51,757 nucleotides of DNA from assembly GCA_018223085.1 (NCBI GenBank), contig JAAEZB010000015.1, forward strand, positions 1 through 51,757, given 5' to 3'. The number at the start of each line of letters is the position of its first letter. Within the stretch, counting starts at the first letter, position 1. Positions 20,473-30,881 of the stretch are shown here, piece after piece. Under the pieces are notes generated by a model. That model saw only the letters and a program-made list of their open reading frames with translations, did no database searches and had not been told where the DNA came from. A program made the position numbers and the translations under genes. Source of the stretch: Paracoccaceae bacterium (lineage in GTDB: Bacteria; Pseudomonadota; Alphaproteobacteria; Rhodobacterales; Rhodobacteraceae).

Positions 20473-20760
20473 ATGGCACTTACACCTCTGCATGATCGCG
20501 TGCTGGTTCGTCGCGTTGAAGGCGAAGAAAAAACCGCAGGCGGCCTCATCATCCCCGATAGCGCAAAAGAAAAGCCCGCCGAGGGCGAAATCGTTGCCGT
20601 GGGCGCTGGCGCGCGCGACGACGACGGCGACCGCATCGCCATGGACGTGAAAGCGGGCGACCGCGTTCTGTTCGGCAAATGGTCGGGCACCGAAGTTTCC
20701 GTCGACGGCGAAGAGCTGCTGATGATGAAAGAATCCGACATCATGGGCATCCTGTCCTGA
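20473..20760 (+). CDS. groES: Co-chaperonin GroES
   Basis: GroES caps the GroEL ring during ATP-driven protein folding. The 95-aa product shows [11 protein letters not shown] at the start, the mobile-loop region [17 protein letters not shown], and the conserved C-terminal [15 protein letters not shown]. It is the first gene of the CIRCE-controlled groESL operon. Confidence 0.98.
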   Translation: MALTPLHDRVLVRRVEGEEKTAGGLIIPDSAKEKPAEGEIVAVGAGARDDDGDRIAMDVKAGDRVLFGKWSGTEVSVDGEELLMMKESDIMGILS

Positions 20761-20795
20761 TCGTCTGACCCAGATTTAGAATTTCAAAGAGGTAA

Positions 20796-22442
<1,647 letters not shown>

Positions 22443-22468
22443 TCACGCCGTTCCATCAGGAACACGGG

Positions 22469-22500
22469 AAGGGTCGCCTTTGGGCGGCCCTTTTCTTTTT
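22469..22500 (+). terminator. Rho-independent terminator after groEL
   Basis: AAGGGTCGCC pairs with GGCGGCCCTT (one G-U pair) around a 4-nt loop, followed by TTCTTTTT. Confidence 0.85.
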
Positions 22501-22577
22501 GACAGGCCCGTTCGGGTTGCACCCCGCGCCCGTGTCCCGCAGGTTGCGGGTTCTTGCTTTTATGACCCGGACCCACC

Positions 22578-23411
22578 ATGCGCCTTTTCCTGCTGACTGC
22601 CCTGACTATGGTGGCTTTTGCCGCCAATTCCGTTCTCAACCGGCTGGCGCTGACGGATGGCGGTATGGATGCCGAGTTGTTTGGTGTGTTGCGTCTTGGC
22701 TCGGGGGCAGCGATGCTCTTACTGCTGCTGGCCGTACAGCGGAGAGGCATTGCCCTTGGCGGTTGGCGCAGGGTTTGGCCGGTGCTCGCACTGTTGGCCT
22801 ATATCTTTGGGTTCTCCGGGGCCTATGCGGCTCTGGATCCCGGTTTTGGCGCGTTGATCCTGTTTTCAGTGGTGCAGGTGACCATGTTCGCCGGCGCAGT
22901 CATCACGCGCGAGACCGTGCCTGCGTCACGCTGGATTGGAGCGGGGCTGGCGCTGGCTGGGTTGGCATGGCTCTTGTGGCCTGATGGCGAGATCACCCGC
23001 TCTGTGGCTCATATCGTGGCGATGGCGGGGGCGGGTATCGGATGGGGGATTTATTCGCTGCTCGGTCGTAATGTCGGCGATCCGCTTCAGGCGACAGCGG
23101 TGAATTTTCTTCTCGCCGCGCTAGCCGGGGTGTTCTGGGTGATGCTTGTGGGGGCCTCCGGGCCGTGGTCTGTCCAAGGGATTGCGCTTGCCGTGATCTC
23201 GGGTGCGCTGACCTCGGGGTTGGGTTATGCGCTTTGGTATCATCTTCTGCCCATGCTGGGCGCTACACGCGCCGCTGTGGCACAGTTGAGCGTGCCGGTG
23301 ATTGCCTTGACGGGGGGTGCACTCTTCACAGGAGAAACCCTGACCCTGCGGTTTGCTCTGGCTTCGGCTCTCGTGATGGGGGGCGTGTTGGTGTCCCTGC
23401 GGCGGGGCTGA
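22578..23411 (+). CDS. EamA-family (DMT superfamily) transporter
   Basis: The 277-aa product is almost wholly hydrophobic, with about ten membrane segments arranged as two EamA repeats; the second begins near VAHIVAMAGAGIGWGIYSLLGR. The motif GLGYALWYHLLPMLGATRAAVAQLSVPVIA in repeat 2 is typical. Members export or import amino acids, sugars or other metabolites across the inner membrane; this one's substrate is unknown. It is followed 36 bp later by the GNAT gene. Confidence 0.88.
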   Translation: MRLFLLTALTMVAFAANSVLNRLALTDGGMDAELFGVLRLGSGAAMLLLLLAVQRRGIALGGWRRVWPVLALLAYIFGFSGAYAALDPGFGALILFSVVQVTMFAGAVITRETVPASRWIGAGLALAGLAWLLWPDGEITRSVAHIVAMAGAGIGWGIYSLLGRNVGDPLQATAVNFLLAALAGVFWVMLVGASGPWSVQGIALAVISGALTSGLGYALWYHLLPMLGATRAAVAQLSVPVIALTGGALFTGETLTLRFALASALVMGGVLVSLRRG

Positions 23412-23447
23412 CTTGTCGTGCTTGGCCGGAGAGCCTAGGGTCGCGTC

Positions 23448-23915
23448 ATGATTATTCGTGGATATGGACCCAAGGACGCGGCAAAAGTGCGCGATGTTGT
23501 CAAACGTGCCTTTGGGCAGGATGACGAAGCCGTGCTCGTAGAGGCGCTACGCGAAGGCGGGTATATGGCGTTGGAATTGGTGGCCGAGGACAGGGGGCGC
23601 ATTGTTGGACATGTGGCCCTGTCGCGGATGAGCGCGCCCGATGGGTGGCTTGCCTTGGCGCCGGTATCGGTTGATCCCAAGCGGCAGAAAAAGGGGATCG
23701 GATCGGCGCTGTGCCAGATGGCGGTCGATTACGCCAATGCGCCGGTGGTTGTTCTGGGCGATGCGGCTTACTACACGCGATTTGGGTTCGACTATTCCCG
23801 CGCGACGCGGCTCAAAACGCCTTTCCCGGTCGAGCATACGGGGCTCTATGCGCCCAAGCTTGACGTGGCGCAGCCCGCCGAAACCCTAACCTATGCGCCG
23901 CCCTTCGGGGCCTGA
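23448..23915 (+). CDS. GNAT-family N-acetyltransferase (YhbS-like)
   Basis: The 155-aa product has the GNAT core: motif A around APVSVDPKRQKKGIGSALCQ, the acetyl-CoA loop of the fold, then VVLGDAAYYTRFGF, as in the YhbS-type subgroup. The acceptor is unknown. Its last 25 bp overlap the end of the NUDIX gene on the other strand. Confidence 0.88.
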   Translation: MIIRGYGPKDAAKVRDVVKRAFGQDDEAVLVEALREGGYMALELVAEDRGRIVGHVALSRMSAPDGWLALAPVSVDPKRQKKGIGSALCQMAVDYANAPVVVLGDAAYYTRFGFDYSRATRLKTPFPVEHTGLYAPKLDVAQPAETLTYAPPFGA

Positions 23916-24361
23916 CGCGGTTTCACCAAAAGCTCCAGCGGATCGTAGGAAATCCCGCCCGTGCCCCATGCCACATCTGGCAGGCTATCGGGCTTGTGGC
24001 GGATATGGGTCATTTCGGCACGGCTAAAGAAGCGGCGACGGGTGACGATTGCCTCGGGATCTTGCCAGGTGTCGTCGAGCGTCCCTTCGAGAATGGTGCA
24101 GCGGAAATAGAGATCAACCTGATGAAACCGATCAGCGGGATTGTGAAACTCGTTCACAAGACAGGGCGCGCCAACGGCGATCCTGAGGCCCGTTTCTTCC
24201 CAAACCTCGCGGGCGAGGTTGTCAGGCAAGGAGGCGTTCTTTTCCACCCCGCCGCCCGGCGCACACCAAAGGTCATCCATGTCGCCCAGGAAGGCATTCA
24301 CGAGCAAAAGGCGATCATTCTGCATGATAAGGGCGCGCACGGCGAGGCGGGGAGAGGTCAT
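23891..24361 (-). CDS. NUDIX hydrolase
   Basis: The 156-aa product has a NUDIX box at GGGVEKNASLPDNLAREVWEE followed by TGL. The REVWEE core with its metal-binding glutamates is intact, but the first Glu of the G-x5-E part is Ala. The family hydrolyses nucleoside diphosphates linked to another group; the substrate here is not readable. ATG 24361, preceded by GAAGGAAA, gives a normal-length protein. The long open frame further upstream is not family-like. It is divergent from the lipase-like gene by 60 bp. Confidence 0.88.
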   Translation of the reverse strand: MTSPRLAVRALIMQNDRLLLVNAFLGDMDDLWCAPGGGVEKNASLPDNLAREVWEETGLRIAVGAPCLVNEFHNPADRFHQVDLYFRCTILEGTLDDTWQDPEAIVTRRRFFSRAEMTHIRHKPDSLPDVAWGTGGISYDPLELLVKPRQAPKGGA

Positions 24362-24421
24362 GGGGCTGTTTCCTTCAAGGCAGGGCTTTTGTAGGCGCCT
24401 CGCAGGGCTTATCTCAAGAGG

Positions 24422-25165
24422 ATGCGAGTTCTTGCCCTCATATTGGCCCTGATTCCCATACCGGCGGCGGCGGATTGCGTGATCCTGCTGCACGGCTTGG
24501 CGCGCAGCAAGGCAAGCTTTGTCGTTATGGAAGCGGCACTCCGGCGTGAAGGCTATGACGTGGTGCGCCCCGGATACCCCTCGACCAAGGCTGAGGTGGC
24601 GGCACTCATTGACCCACTCTTGCCAGGTGCGGTTGCCGACTGTGGCGAAGGTAAGGTGCATTTCGTGACCCATTCCATGGGAGGTATCCTGACCCGGCTC
24701 TGGCTTGCGCAGAATAAGCCAGACAACCTTGGCCGCGTGGTGATGCTCGGCCCGCCCAACAAGGGCACCAAGCTCGTGGATGAGATGACACAATGGGGCA
24801 AGGAGGTTGCGCTTTGGGGCGAGGCGTTTGAGTGGTTCAACGGGCCAGCGGGGGCGCAGCTTGGCACCGATGGCCTACCGTCACACCTGCCGCCGGTCGA
24901 TTTTGAGCTTGGCATCATCGCCGGGGGCCGTTCGCTCAACCCGATCACGTCGATGCTTGTGCCGGGGCCGGATGATGGCAAGGTTTCGGTTGAATCAACG
25001 CGTGTCGAGGGCATGGCCGATCACATCGTGTTGCCCGTGACCCATACCTTCATGATGAACAATCCGCATGTCATCGCCGAGACCGTCTATTTCCTTGCCC
25101 ATGGGCATTTTCACCACGATATGTCGGTGGGTGATGTGCTTTCCGGGGGACGGGGCGGAAAATGA
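24422..25165 (+). CDS. Exported alpha/beta hydrolase (lipase/PGAP1-like)
   Basis: The 247-aa product starts with a signal peptide ([17 protein letters not shown], likely cut near AAA/D). The mature part opens with [11 protein letters not shown] (oxyanion hole), has the nucleophile elbow HSMGG with Ser85, and [12 protein letters not shown], as in class 2 lipases and PGAP1-like proteins. The C-terminal THTFMM probably supplies the catalytic His. It should act on an ester in the periplasm or outside. Its stop overlaps the phnM start (ATGA), so the two are translationally coupled. Confidence 0.82.
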   Translation: MRVLALILALIPIPAAADCVILLHGLARSKASFVVMEAALRREGYDVVRPGYPSTKAEVAALIDPLLPGAVADCGEGKVHFVTHSMGGILTRLWLAQNKPDNLGRVVMLGPPNKGTKLVDEMTQWGKEVALWGEAFEWFNGPAGAQLGTDGLPSHLPPVDFELGIIAGGRSLNPITSMLVPGPDDGKVSVESTRVEGMADHIVLPVTHTFMMNNPHVIAETVYFLAHGHFHHDMSVGDVLSGGRGGK

Positions 25166-26292
25166 GATTGACAGGTGCGGAAATTCTTGGCCCCGACGGC
25201 TTTGCCAAGGGGGCGTTGAGCCTTGTTGAGGGGCGTATTTCTGAGGGCGTTGAAGGGCGTGAGGTCGACCTTTCAGGCCTTTGGATCCTGCCGGGGATGA
25301 TTGACCTGCACGGCGATGGGTTTGAACGCCATATCGCGCCGCGCCGTGGGGCGTTGAAAGACCTTTCTCCGGGCCTTCATGCGGCAGATGCTGAGCTGGC
25401 CTCAAGCGGGATCACCACGGCCATGTTGGCGCAGTTTTTCTCATGGGAAGGCGGGATGCGCGGGCCTGATTTTGCCGAACGTTTCGCCGCCGCCCTGCGG
25501 GAAGAGGCGGGGTTGTTGACGGATATGAAACTGCAATTGCGGTTTGAGACGCATCTTCTTGATGACTATGCCCGTTTTGAAACCCTCGTAGAGACAAGCG
25601 GCGCGCGCTATGTGGTGTTCAACGATCACGTGCCGCATGATGCCTTGGCCAAGGGCAAATGCCCGCCGCGCCTGACCGGGCAGGCATTGAAGGCCGGGCG
25701 TAATCCCGAGACACATCATGCGCTTCTGCAATCCATGCATGATCGGCGCGGCGAGGTGCCCGAGGCGGTGGCCGCGCTGGCCAGCCGTCTTGCCGCCAAG
25801 GGCATCTTTCTCGGTAGCCACGATGATCACACCGCCGCCCAGAGGGTCGAATGGCGCGAACGCGGGGCGCGGCTCTCGGAATTCCCTGAAACGCGCGAGG
25901 CCGCCTTGGCAGCGCGGGAAGCGGGCGATGCGGTGGTGCTTGGGGCACCGAATATCGTGCGTGGGTCGTCGCATAAGGGCAATGTCTCGGCGACCGATCT
26001 CTTGCGCGAGGGGCTCGGCGATGCCATCGCCTCAGATTACCATTACCCGGCCATGCGTCAGGCGGTCTCAAAACTGGTGGCTGAAGGGGGTCTGTCGTTC
26101 GAGGATGCCTGGAAGCTCGTCTCCGAAGGTCCGGCGCGGGTTCTGGGACTGACGGACCGGGGCCGGATCGAGACCGGCAAACGCGCCGATCTCGTGGTGA
26201 TGGACCCCGAAACTGGCCGTATCGGGGTCACATTAGTGGCGGGCCAAATCGCCTATATGGCGGGCCCCATCGCAGCGCGTTTTTTGAGCTAA
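25162..26292 (+). CDS. phnM: Alpha-D-ribose 1-methylphosphonate 5-triphosphate diphosphatase (PhnM family)
   Basis: PhnM removes pyrophosphate from the triphosphate intermediate of the C-P lyase route. The 376-aa amidohydrolase has the family's metal motifs: [45 protein letters not shown], and SDYHYPAM. All expected metal ligands appear present. However, no other phn gene lies in the window, and the partner is a secreted hydrolase. It may be a paralogue with another substrate. It ends 2 bp before the convergent purK stop. Confidence 0.85.
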   Translation: MRLTGAEILGPDGFAKGALSLVEGRISEGVEGREVDLSGLWILPGMIDLHGDGFERHIAPRRGALKDLSPGLHAADAELASSGITTAMLAQFFSWEGGMRGPDFAERFAAALREEAGLLTDMKLQLRFETHLLDDYARFETLVETSGARYVVFNDHVPHDALAKGKCPPRLTGQALKAGRNPETHHALLQSMHDRRGEVPEAVAALASRLAAKGIFLGSHDDHTAAQRVEWRERGARLSEFPETREAALAAREAGDAVVLGAPNIVRGSSHKGNVSATDLLREGLGDAIASDYHYPAMRQAVSKLVAEGGLSFEDAWKLVSEGPARVLGLTDRGRIETGKRADLVVMDPETGRIGVTLVAGQIAYMAGPIAARFLS

Positions 26293-26294
26293 GA

Positions 26295-27371
26295 TCAGTC
26301 CGCTTTCGGGTGGATGCGGTTTACATGCCCCATCTTGCGTCCTGGCTTGGCCTCGGCCTTGCCATAGAGATGCAGGGCAGTGTCACCGCTGCGCAGGAGT
26401 TCTGTGATTTGGTCGAGGTCATCACCGATCAGGTTTTCCATAACCACGTTGGCATGGCGCTGGCCATCACCAAGCGGTAGGCCGGTGACCGCGCGGATGT
26501 GTTGCTCGAACTGATCCACAGCACAGCCATTCTGTGTCCAGTGACCAGAGTTGTGCACACGCGGGGCGATCTCGTTGACGATAAGCCCGCGACCGGTCAC
26601 GAAAAGCTCGACTCCCATGACGCCCACGTAATCGAGCGCGTTGAGGATATTCGCCGCGAGAAGCACCGCATCCATGCGCTGCGAGGCAGTGAGGTTGGCG
26701 GGTACAGTGGTGGTGCGCAGGATGCCATCGCGGTGCACGTTCTCGCCCGGATCAAAACAGGCCACTTCGCCGGTGAGGCCACGCGCGGCGATGACCGATA
26801 CTTCGTGGCTGAAATCGACGAAGCCTTCGAGGAGGGCAGGGGCGCCCGCCATATCCTCAATCGCGCTGGAGAGGTCGTCCGCACTCTTGATGCGGGCCTG
26901 CCCCTTGCCGTCATAGCCGAACCGACGGGTCTTGAGGATCGCTGGAGTGCCGATTTCGGCCACGGCGGTCTCAAGCTCTTCGAGTGTTTCGACGGCGGCA
27001 TAAGGCGCGGTCTTGAGGCCGAGCCCTTGCAGGAAATCCTTTTCCGTCAGGCGATCCTGACTGACCCGGAGTGCTTCGCGGCCCGGACGGATCGGGCGAT
27101 GCGCTTCGAGGACATCGAGCGCCGAGGTCGGGATGTTTTCGAATTCATAGGTGATGACATCGACCGCTTCGGCAAATTTCATCAGCGCCTCGGCATCGTC
27201 ATATGACGCAGTGGTGACCCGATCTGCAACCTGTCCGGCAGGCGGGTTGGCACCCGGTTCAAAGATATGCGTGACATAGCCAAGACGCGAGGCCGCGACC
27301 GAGAGCATGCGGCCAAGCTGGCCACCGCCAAGGATACCAATGGTGCTACCGAGGGGGAGGGGTTCAGTCAT
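26295..27371 (-). CDS. purK: N5-carboxyaminoimidazole ribonucleotide synthase
   Basis: PurK makes N5-CAIR from AIR, bicarbonate and ATP in purine synthesis. The 358-aa ATP-grasp protein starts with [20 protein letters not shown] and has the ATP-grasp body ([26 protein letters not shown]) and the C-terminal [17 protein letters not shown]. The start at 27371 overlaps the purE end by 8 bp. The upstream in-frame extension overlies purE and is unlikely. Confidence 0.96.
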   Translation of the reverse strand: MTEPLPLGSTIGILGGGQLGRMLSVAASRLGYVTHIFEPGANPPAGQVADRVTTASYDDAEALMKFAEAVDVITYEFENIPTSALDVLEAHRPIRPGREALRVSQDRLTEKDFLQGLGLKTAPYAAVETLEELETAVAEIGTPAILKTRRFGYDGKGQARIKSADDLSSAIEDMAGAPALLEGFVDFSHEVSVIAARGLTGEVACFDPGENVHRDGILRTTTVPANLTASQRMDAVLLAANILNALDYVGVMGVELFVTGRGLIVNEIAPRVHNSGHWTQNGCAVDQFEQHIRAVTGLPLGDGQRHANVVMENLIGDDLDQITELLRSGDTALHLYGKAEAKPGRKMGHVNRIHPKAD

Positions 27372-27852
27372 CTTGGGGCTCATCAGGAATGGAGGCGGAA
27401 AGGGCGTCGCGCCATGCGTCGAGGCGTGCGGCAAGGGCGTCATCGGAGGTCGCGAGGATTGCGGCGGCCATTAGGCCCGCATTGGCGGCACCGGCGGCGC
27501 CGATGGCCATGGTGGCAACGGGAAAGCCTTTCGGCATCTGGACGATGGAATACAGGCTGTCGACACCCGAGAGCGCCTTGGTCTGAACCGGTACGCCAAC
27601 AACTGGCACACGGGTCTTGGAAGCCATCATACCGGGGAGGTGCGCTGCGCCGCCTGCGCCTGCAATGATGACCTTGAGACCACGGCCTGCGGCCTCTTTG
27701 CCATAGGTCCAGAGGCGGTCCGGAGTGCGATGCGCCGAGACGATCTTGGCCTCATACGCGATGCCCAACTCGTCGAGAATATCTGCTGCGAGTTTCATGG
27801 TTGGCCAATCCGACTGGCTGCCCATGATGATTCCAACTGTGATGTCGCTCAT
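27364..27852 (-). CDS. purE: N5-carboxyaminoimidazole ribonucleotide mutase
   Basis: PurE (class I) rearranges N5-CAIR to CAIR. The 162-aa product has [13 protein letters not shown] at the start, VSAHRTPD, and GAAHLPGM, the active-site segments. It is upstream of purK and overlaps it, so the purEK pair is one translationally coupled unit with its own promoter. Confidence 0.97.
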   Translation of the reverse strand: MSDITVGIIMGSQSDWPTMKLAADILDELGIAYEAKIVSAHRTPDRLWTYGKEAAGRGLKVIIAGAGGAAHLPGMMASKTRVPVVGVPVQTKALSGVDSLYSIVQMPKGFPVATMAIGAAGAANAGLMAAAILATSDDALAARLDAWRDALSASIPDEPQDD

Positions 27853-27880
27853 ATCTGCCTCTGACGCCTTGAAAATAGGG

Positions 27881-27908
27881 TTTATAGACGATGCGGCGCA
27901 GGGCGCAA
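27881..27908 (-). promoter_or_regulatory. Sigma-70 promoter of purEK
   Basis: On the minus strand: TTGCGC, 16 bp, TATAAA, ending 28 bp before the purE ATG. The same TTGCGC-N16-TATAA layout precedes the Lrp-type gene at 34327. Confidence 0.55.
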
Positions 27909-27951
27909 TGCGGCAGGATAAGAAACCGTCATGGCGCGCGCCGGCCCGGGA

Positions 27952-28176
27952 TCAGGCGATGATATCGGGGGTCAGGCGATCCTCGATCTGGGCGATGATA
28001 TCCTTGAGGCGCAGCTTTTGTTTCTTGAGGCGCTGGATCGTCAATTGATCGCCGGTGCCACGCTCGATCAGAGCATGGATTGCCTCGTCGAGGTCACGGT
28101 GCTCCTGGCGGAACACTTCAAGCTCCACGTGCAACACGTCATCGGTTTTCATGGACAGATCACGAGGGGCGTTCAT
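27952..28176 (-). CDS. DUF465 (YdcH-like) small protein
   Basis: The 74-aa product is charged and helical: HVELEVFRQEHRDLDEAIHALIERG followed by IQRLKKQKLRLKDIIAQIEDRL. This matches DUF465, short coiled-coil proteins common in alphaproteobacteria with no settled role. Its stop lies 99 bp from the purE start on the same strand. It is divergent from hsp20. Confidence 0.82.
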   Translation of the reverse strand: MNAPRDLSMKTDDVLHVELEVFRQEHRDLDEAIHALIERGTGDQLTIQRLKKQKLRLKDIIAQIEDRLTPDIIA

Positions 28177-28240
28177 CGTTGGGATTTCCTGATATTCGTC
28201 AGGCCACTAACATAGCGAATAGCGTCTTGGCTGCAAAGCC

Positions 28241-28270
28241 CTTGCAGTCCTCGCGTGGCTTTCCCATATT
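28241..28270 (+). promoter_or_regulatory. RpoH (sigma-32) type heat-shock promoter of hsp20
   Basis: CTTGCAG (28241-28247), 15 bp, then CCCATATT (28263-28270), close to the sigma-32 pattern CTTGAAA/CCCATNT. It lies 62 bp before the hsp20 ATG, leaving a leader of about 55 nt. Confidence 0.65.
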
Positions 28271-28332
28271 TATCTCAACGGGTCGCCAAAACGGGGCCCA
28301 TGTTGGACTGTCGCTTATGCAAGGACGTGTCG

Positions 28333-28746
28333 ATGAGCAAACTGACTCTCAATGCCTACCCGAACATGCTCGGGTTTGAACAACTGGAACGCCTTTTGGA
28401 ACGCACCGCGAAATCGGGCAATGAAGGCTATCCGCCTTATAACATCGAACAGACGTCGGATTATTCCTACCGCATCACGCTAGCTGTGGCGGGATTTGGC
28501 GAATCGGATCTCTCGATCACGGTCGAGGATCGCCAGCTCGTGATCCGGGGCCGCCAGCAGGATGATGAGGAAGGCCGCGTTTTTCTTCATCGTGGTATTG
28601 CCGCGCGCCAGTTCCAGCGCAGCTTTGTTCTTGCCGATGGCGTCGAGGTGGGGGAGGCGATCATGGAAAACGGTCTGCTTCATGTCGACCTAAGCCGGAC
28701 CCGCCCGGAAACCGTTGTGCAGACGATTGAGATCAGGACCAAGTAA
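28333..28746 (+). CDS. Hsp20 small heat-shock protein (IbpA-like)
   Basis: The 137-aa product is an alpha-crystallin domain protein that holds unfolded proteins. PPYNIEQTSDYSYRITLAVAGF opens the domain, followed by VEDRQLVIRG and FLHRGIAARQFQRSF, with a C-terminal VQTIEIRTK containing the IxI motif. The family's aggregation-prone N-terminus is short. ATG 28333 has AAGGA upstream. It is followed at once by the DUF1150 gene and preceded by an RpoH-type promoter. Confidence 0.93.
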   Translation: MSKLTLNAYPNMLGFEQLERLLERTAKSGNEGYPPYNIEQTSDYSYRITLAVAGFGESDLSITVEDRQLVIRGRQQDDEEGRVFLHRGIAARQFQRSFVLADGVEVGEAIMENGLLHVDLSRTRPETVVQTIEIRTK

Positions 28747-28748
28747 CG

Positions 28749-28976
28749 ATGTATACAAAGTTTGATTTTGGCCACGAACACGAGAACCGGATTGTCTATA
28801 TCCGCGAAGTGTCGGTCGATGAGCTGCCCGAGGATGTGCGCGATCAGGCCGAAGGGGCAGAGGTTCTCTATGCTGTGCATTCTGCTGATGGTGAGCGGCT
28901 GGCGCTGGTGAAAGAGCGTAGCCTTGCTTTCATTCTGGCCCGCCAGAATGACTTCGCCCCGGTGACGGCGCACTAG
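28749..28976 (+). CDS. DUF1150 family protein
   Basis: The 75-aa acidic product reads IVYIREVSVDELPEDVRDQA, then LYAVHSADGERLALVKERSLAFILARQNDFAP, a match to DUF1150. The family has no known function but regularly sits behind hsp20 in Rhodobacterales. It starts 2 bp after the hsp20 stop and should be expressed in heat shock with it. Confidence 0.88.
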   Translation: MYTKFDFGHEHENRIVYIREVSVDELPEDVRDQAEGAEVLYAVHSADGERLALVKERSLAFILARQNDFAPVTAH

Positions 28977-29051
28977 GCGGGCCTTGCACTGGGCGCGTGG
29001 AGAGGTCACAGGTGCGGACCAGAGGTCTGATTGAGGCCGAGAGGAAACACC

Positions 29052-29918
29052 ATGAGCGAAACTGCACCTGCCATTGCGATCCTGCCCTATGGAACAAAGC
29101 TCGGCCCCCGGCCTGGGCGTATGCCGCTTGATGCGCTCAATTGGCCTTTGGGTCAGCCAGGGCGTCTGCGCGGCAAGGCCCTGCGCGATATGGCGCCCGA
29201 GGATCATCTCGTCATTTACCCGACCGGCACCGCCCATATTCGCCCCGGCTTTGGCACGCGGGCGCGGGTGTCGATGATGCTGGTTGAGCCGGAAGCAGTT
29301 CAAGCGCGTCATTTCCATCGTCTGCGCTGGTCGCATCGGCGGTTCTATCGGGTACTCTCGGCGCAGGAGGATTTCCTCGCCCGAATTCCCAACGGCCTGT
29401 TCCTGCCTTTCGGGAGTACATGGGTGCCGGAGTGGCGCGATCTCGATACGGCTAAACGGGCTGATGCCTCTCTGATCGCTTCGTCCAAGCGTGACCTTGA
29501 GGGGCATAAACTACGCCACGAGATTGTCGAATGGGCGGCGTCTGAGGGGATCGAGATGGATGTGATGGGGCGCGGCTATAAACCGTTCGATCGCAAATCC
29601 GACGGTCTTGCGCCTTATCGGTTCTCGGTGGTGATCGAGAATGTACGCGAGCCGAACTATTTCACCGAAAAGCTTGTCGATGCGATTCTTTGCGAGACGG
29701 TGCCGATCTATTGGGGCTGCCCGAATATCGACCGCTTCTTGGACACGGGCGGTATGATCCTGTGTGAAACGGCTCAAGAGGTTCAGGACGCTATTCGCAG
29801 TGCGGATGCGGCTGAATATGAGCGCCGTCTCCCCGCACTGCGCGGGATCAAGGACAAGGCGGCCCATTGGGGTGATCTCGAAACCCGCGCAGCTCAGGCG
29901 GTTCTCGACGCGGATTAA
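29052..29918 (+). CDS. GT10 (alpha-1,3/4-fucosyltransferase-like) glycosyltransferase
   Basis: The 288-aa product has the GT10 C-terminal signature at about 189-225: YRFSVVIENVREPNYFTEK then LVDAILCETVPIYWGCPNI, matching the FucT donor-binding block. The N-terminal part (LIASSKRDLEGHKLRHEIVEW before it) is as in bacterial GT10. Transfer of fucose or a related deoxysugar onto a surface glycan or small acceptor is expected. No deoxysugar synthesis genes are nearby. It converges on a second glycosyltransferase. Confidence 0.75.
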   Translation: MSETAPAIAILPYGTKLGPRPGRMPLDALNWPLGQPGRLRGKALRDMAPEDHLVIYPTGTAHIRPGFGTRARVSMMLVEPEAVQARHFHRLRWSHRRFYRVLSAQEDFLARIPNGLFLPFGSTWVPEWRDLDTAKRADASLIASSKRDLEGHKLRHEIVEWAASEGIEMDVMGRGYKPFDRKSDGLAPYRFSVVIENVREPNYFTEKLVDAILCETVPIYWGCPNIDRFLDTGGMILCETAQEVQDAIRSADAAEYERRLPALRGIKDKAAHWGDLETRAAQAVLDAD

Positions 29919-29930
29919 GCGCGGCAATCC

Positions 29931-30767
29931 TTATCGCCAGATGCCATATTCCTTCTGGAAAAACGCACAGCAGGCATGATCGGCCCCGGCACGATCCGCG
30001 CCGTCGATGATGGCTTTGTAAAGCGGGGCGGAGTCGTGAGCACGGGACACATCCGGCCCGGACCGAAGGTTTTCCGGAACCCAAATGGGCGTTCCCGCCT
30101 TGGCAAGCATGCCCGAAAGCCAGATGTCATCCACCGCCCAATAGACCGGCGGGATGTCAAAGACATCGTCATCGAAAAACTCGGGGCGTAGTAGAACGCC
30201 ACCATAGCCTTGGAAAAAATCCCGATAGCCGCCGGATTTTATGTGGCGGCGGTTGGGTGGTCCGTCTCCGATCTTCTTAAGCAGCCCAAGCCGCCAGAGC
30301 AGGGTCTCCCACCGTTGTCTCAGGTCGGTGCGCTCATTGCGCTCAATGGCGCGGGGGAGGTGAGTGCGCTCCATGCTGCTTTCGATAATCCAGTCATTTA
30401 CCTCGAATGCGATGGGCGCGATGGCGGCATCGGGATGATCGCGCCGGGCATTTATCAGGCCTTGGGCCCAAGCGGGGGGGTACAGGCGATCATCATCGCA
30501 AAACAGGATTTCACAATCCTGCCCCCGAAACTCCCGCACCGCGTGTAAGACCTTGCTGGCTGGGCCTAAATCTTCGTCAACGCGCCGAATTTCTATCCCG
30601 TCGGGAACATCGGGCAGACGGCCATCGTAGTCAGGAAAGCGGCGATAGCTTTGCGGTATGTAGAGCAAGATATGATCGAAATGCGCGGTCTGGTTCAGCA
30701 GGCATTCCAACATGGGGCCAATCTGCGCAAAGCGTGGCGGGATCGTTGTCAGCGATATGATGCGCAT
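29931..30767 (-). CDS. GT-A-fold glycosyltransferase
   Basis: The 278-aa product starts MRIISLTTIPPRF and has an acidic EILFCDDDRLYPP with a DDD at 91-93, a metal and sugar-nucleotide motif of GT-A enzymes, then GYGGVLLRPEFFDDDVF and WAVDDIWLSGML, where the second acidic cluster would act as catalytic or acceptor site. Donor and acceptor are unknown. It faces the GT10 gene with 12 bp between stops; the two probably work on related glycans. Confidence 0.7.
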   Translation of the reverse strand: MRIISLTTIPPRFAQIGPMLECLLNQTAHFDHILLYIPQSYRRFPDYDGRLPDVPDGIEIRRVDEDLGPASKVLHAVREFRGQDCEILFCDDDRLYPPAWAQGLINARRDHPDAAIAPIAFEVNDWIIESSMERTHLPRAIERNERTDLRQRWETLLWRLGLLKKIGDGPPNRRHIKSGGYRDFFQGYGGVLLRPEFFDDDVFDIPPVYWAVDDIWLSGMLAKAGTPIWVPENLRSGPDVSRAHDSAPLYKAIIDGADRAGADHACCAFFQKEYGIWR

Positions 30768-30827
30768 TGGGCCGCTCCGAAGGCAAAAGCTCGGGCGACT
30801 ATGGCATCTAAATGGTGCTGTGGGGAA

Positions 30828-30858
30828 AAGAAAAACGCGCCAGAGTGGCGCGTTTTCC
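30828..30858 (-). terminator. Terminator of the sat/cysC gene
   Basis: AAAACGCGCC (30832-30841) and GGCGCGTTTT (30847-30856) form a perfect 10-bp stem. On the minus strand it is followed by TCTTTTCC, 24 bp past the stop. Confidence 0.8.
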
Positions 30859-30881
30859 AGTGTTTTAGATGAGACTGAGCC

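Noticed and set aside
28977-30880. Genomic island or horizontally acquired glycan locus
   Set aside because: Two glycosyltransferases alone, with no integrase, tRNA, repeat borders or clear composition shift visible by eye.
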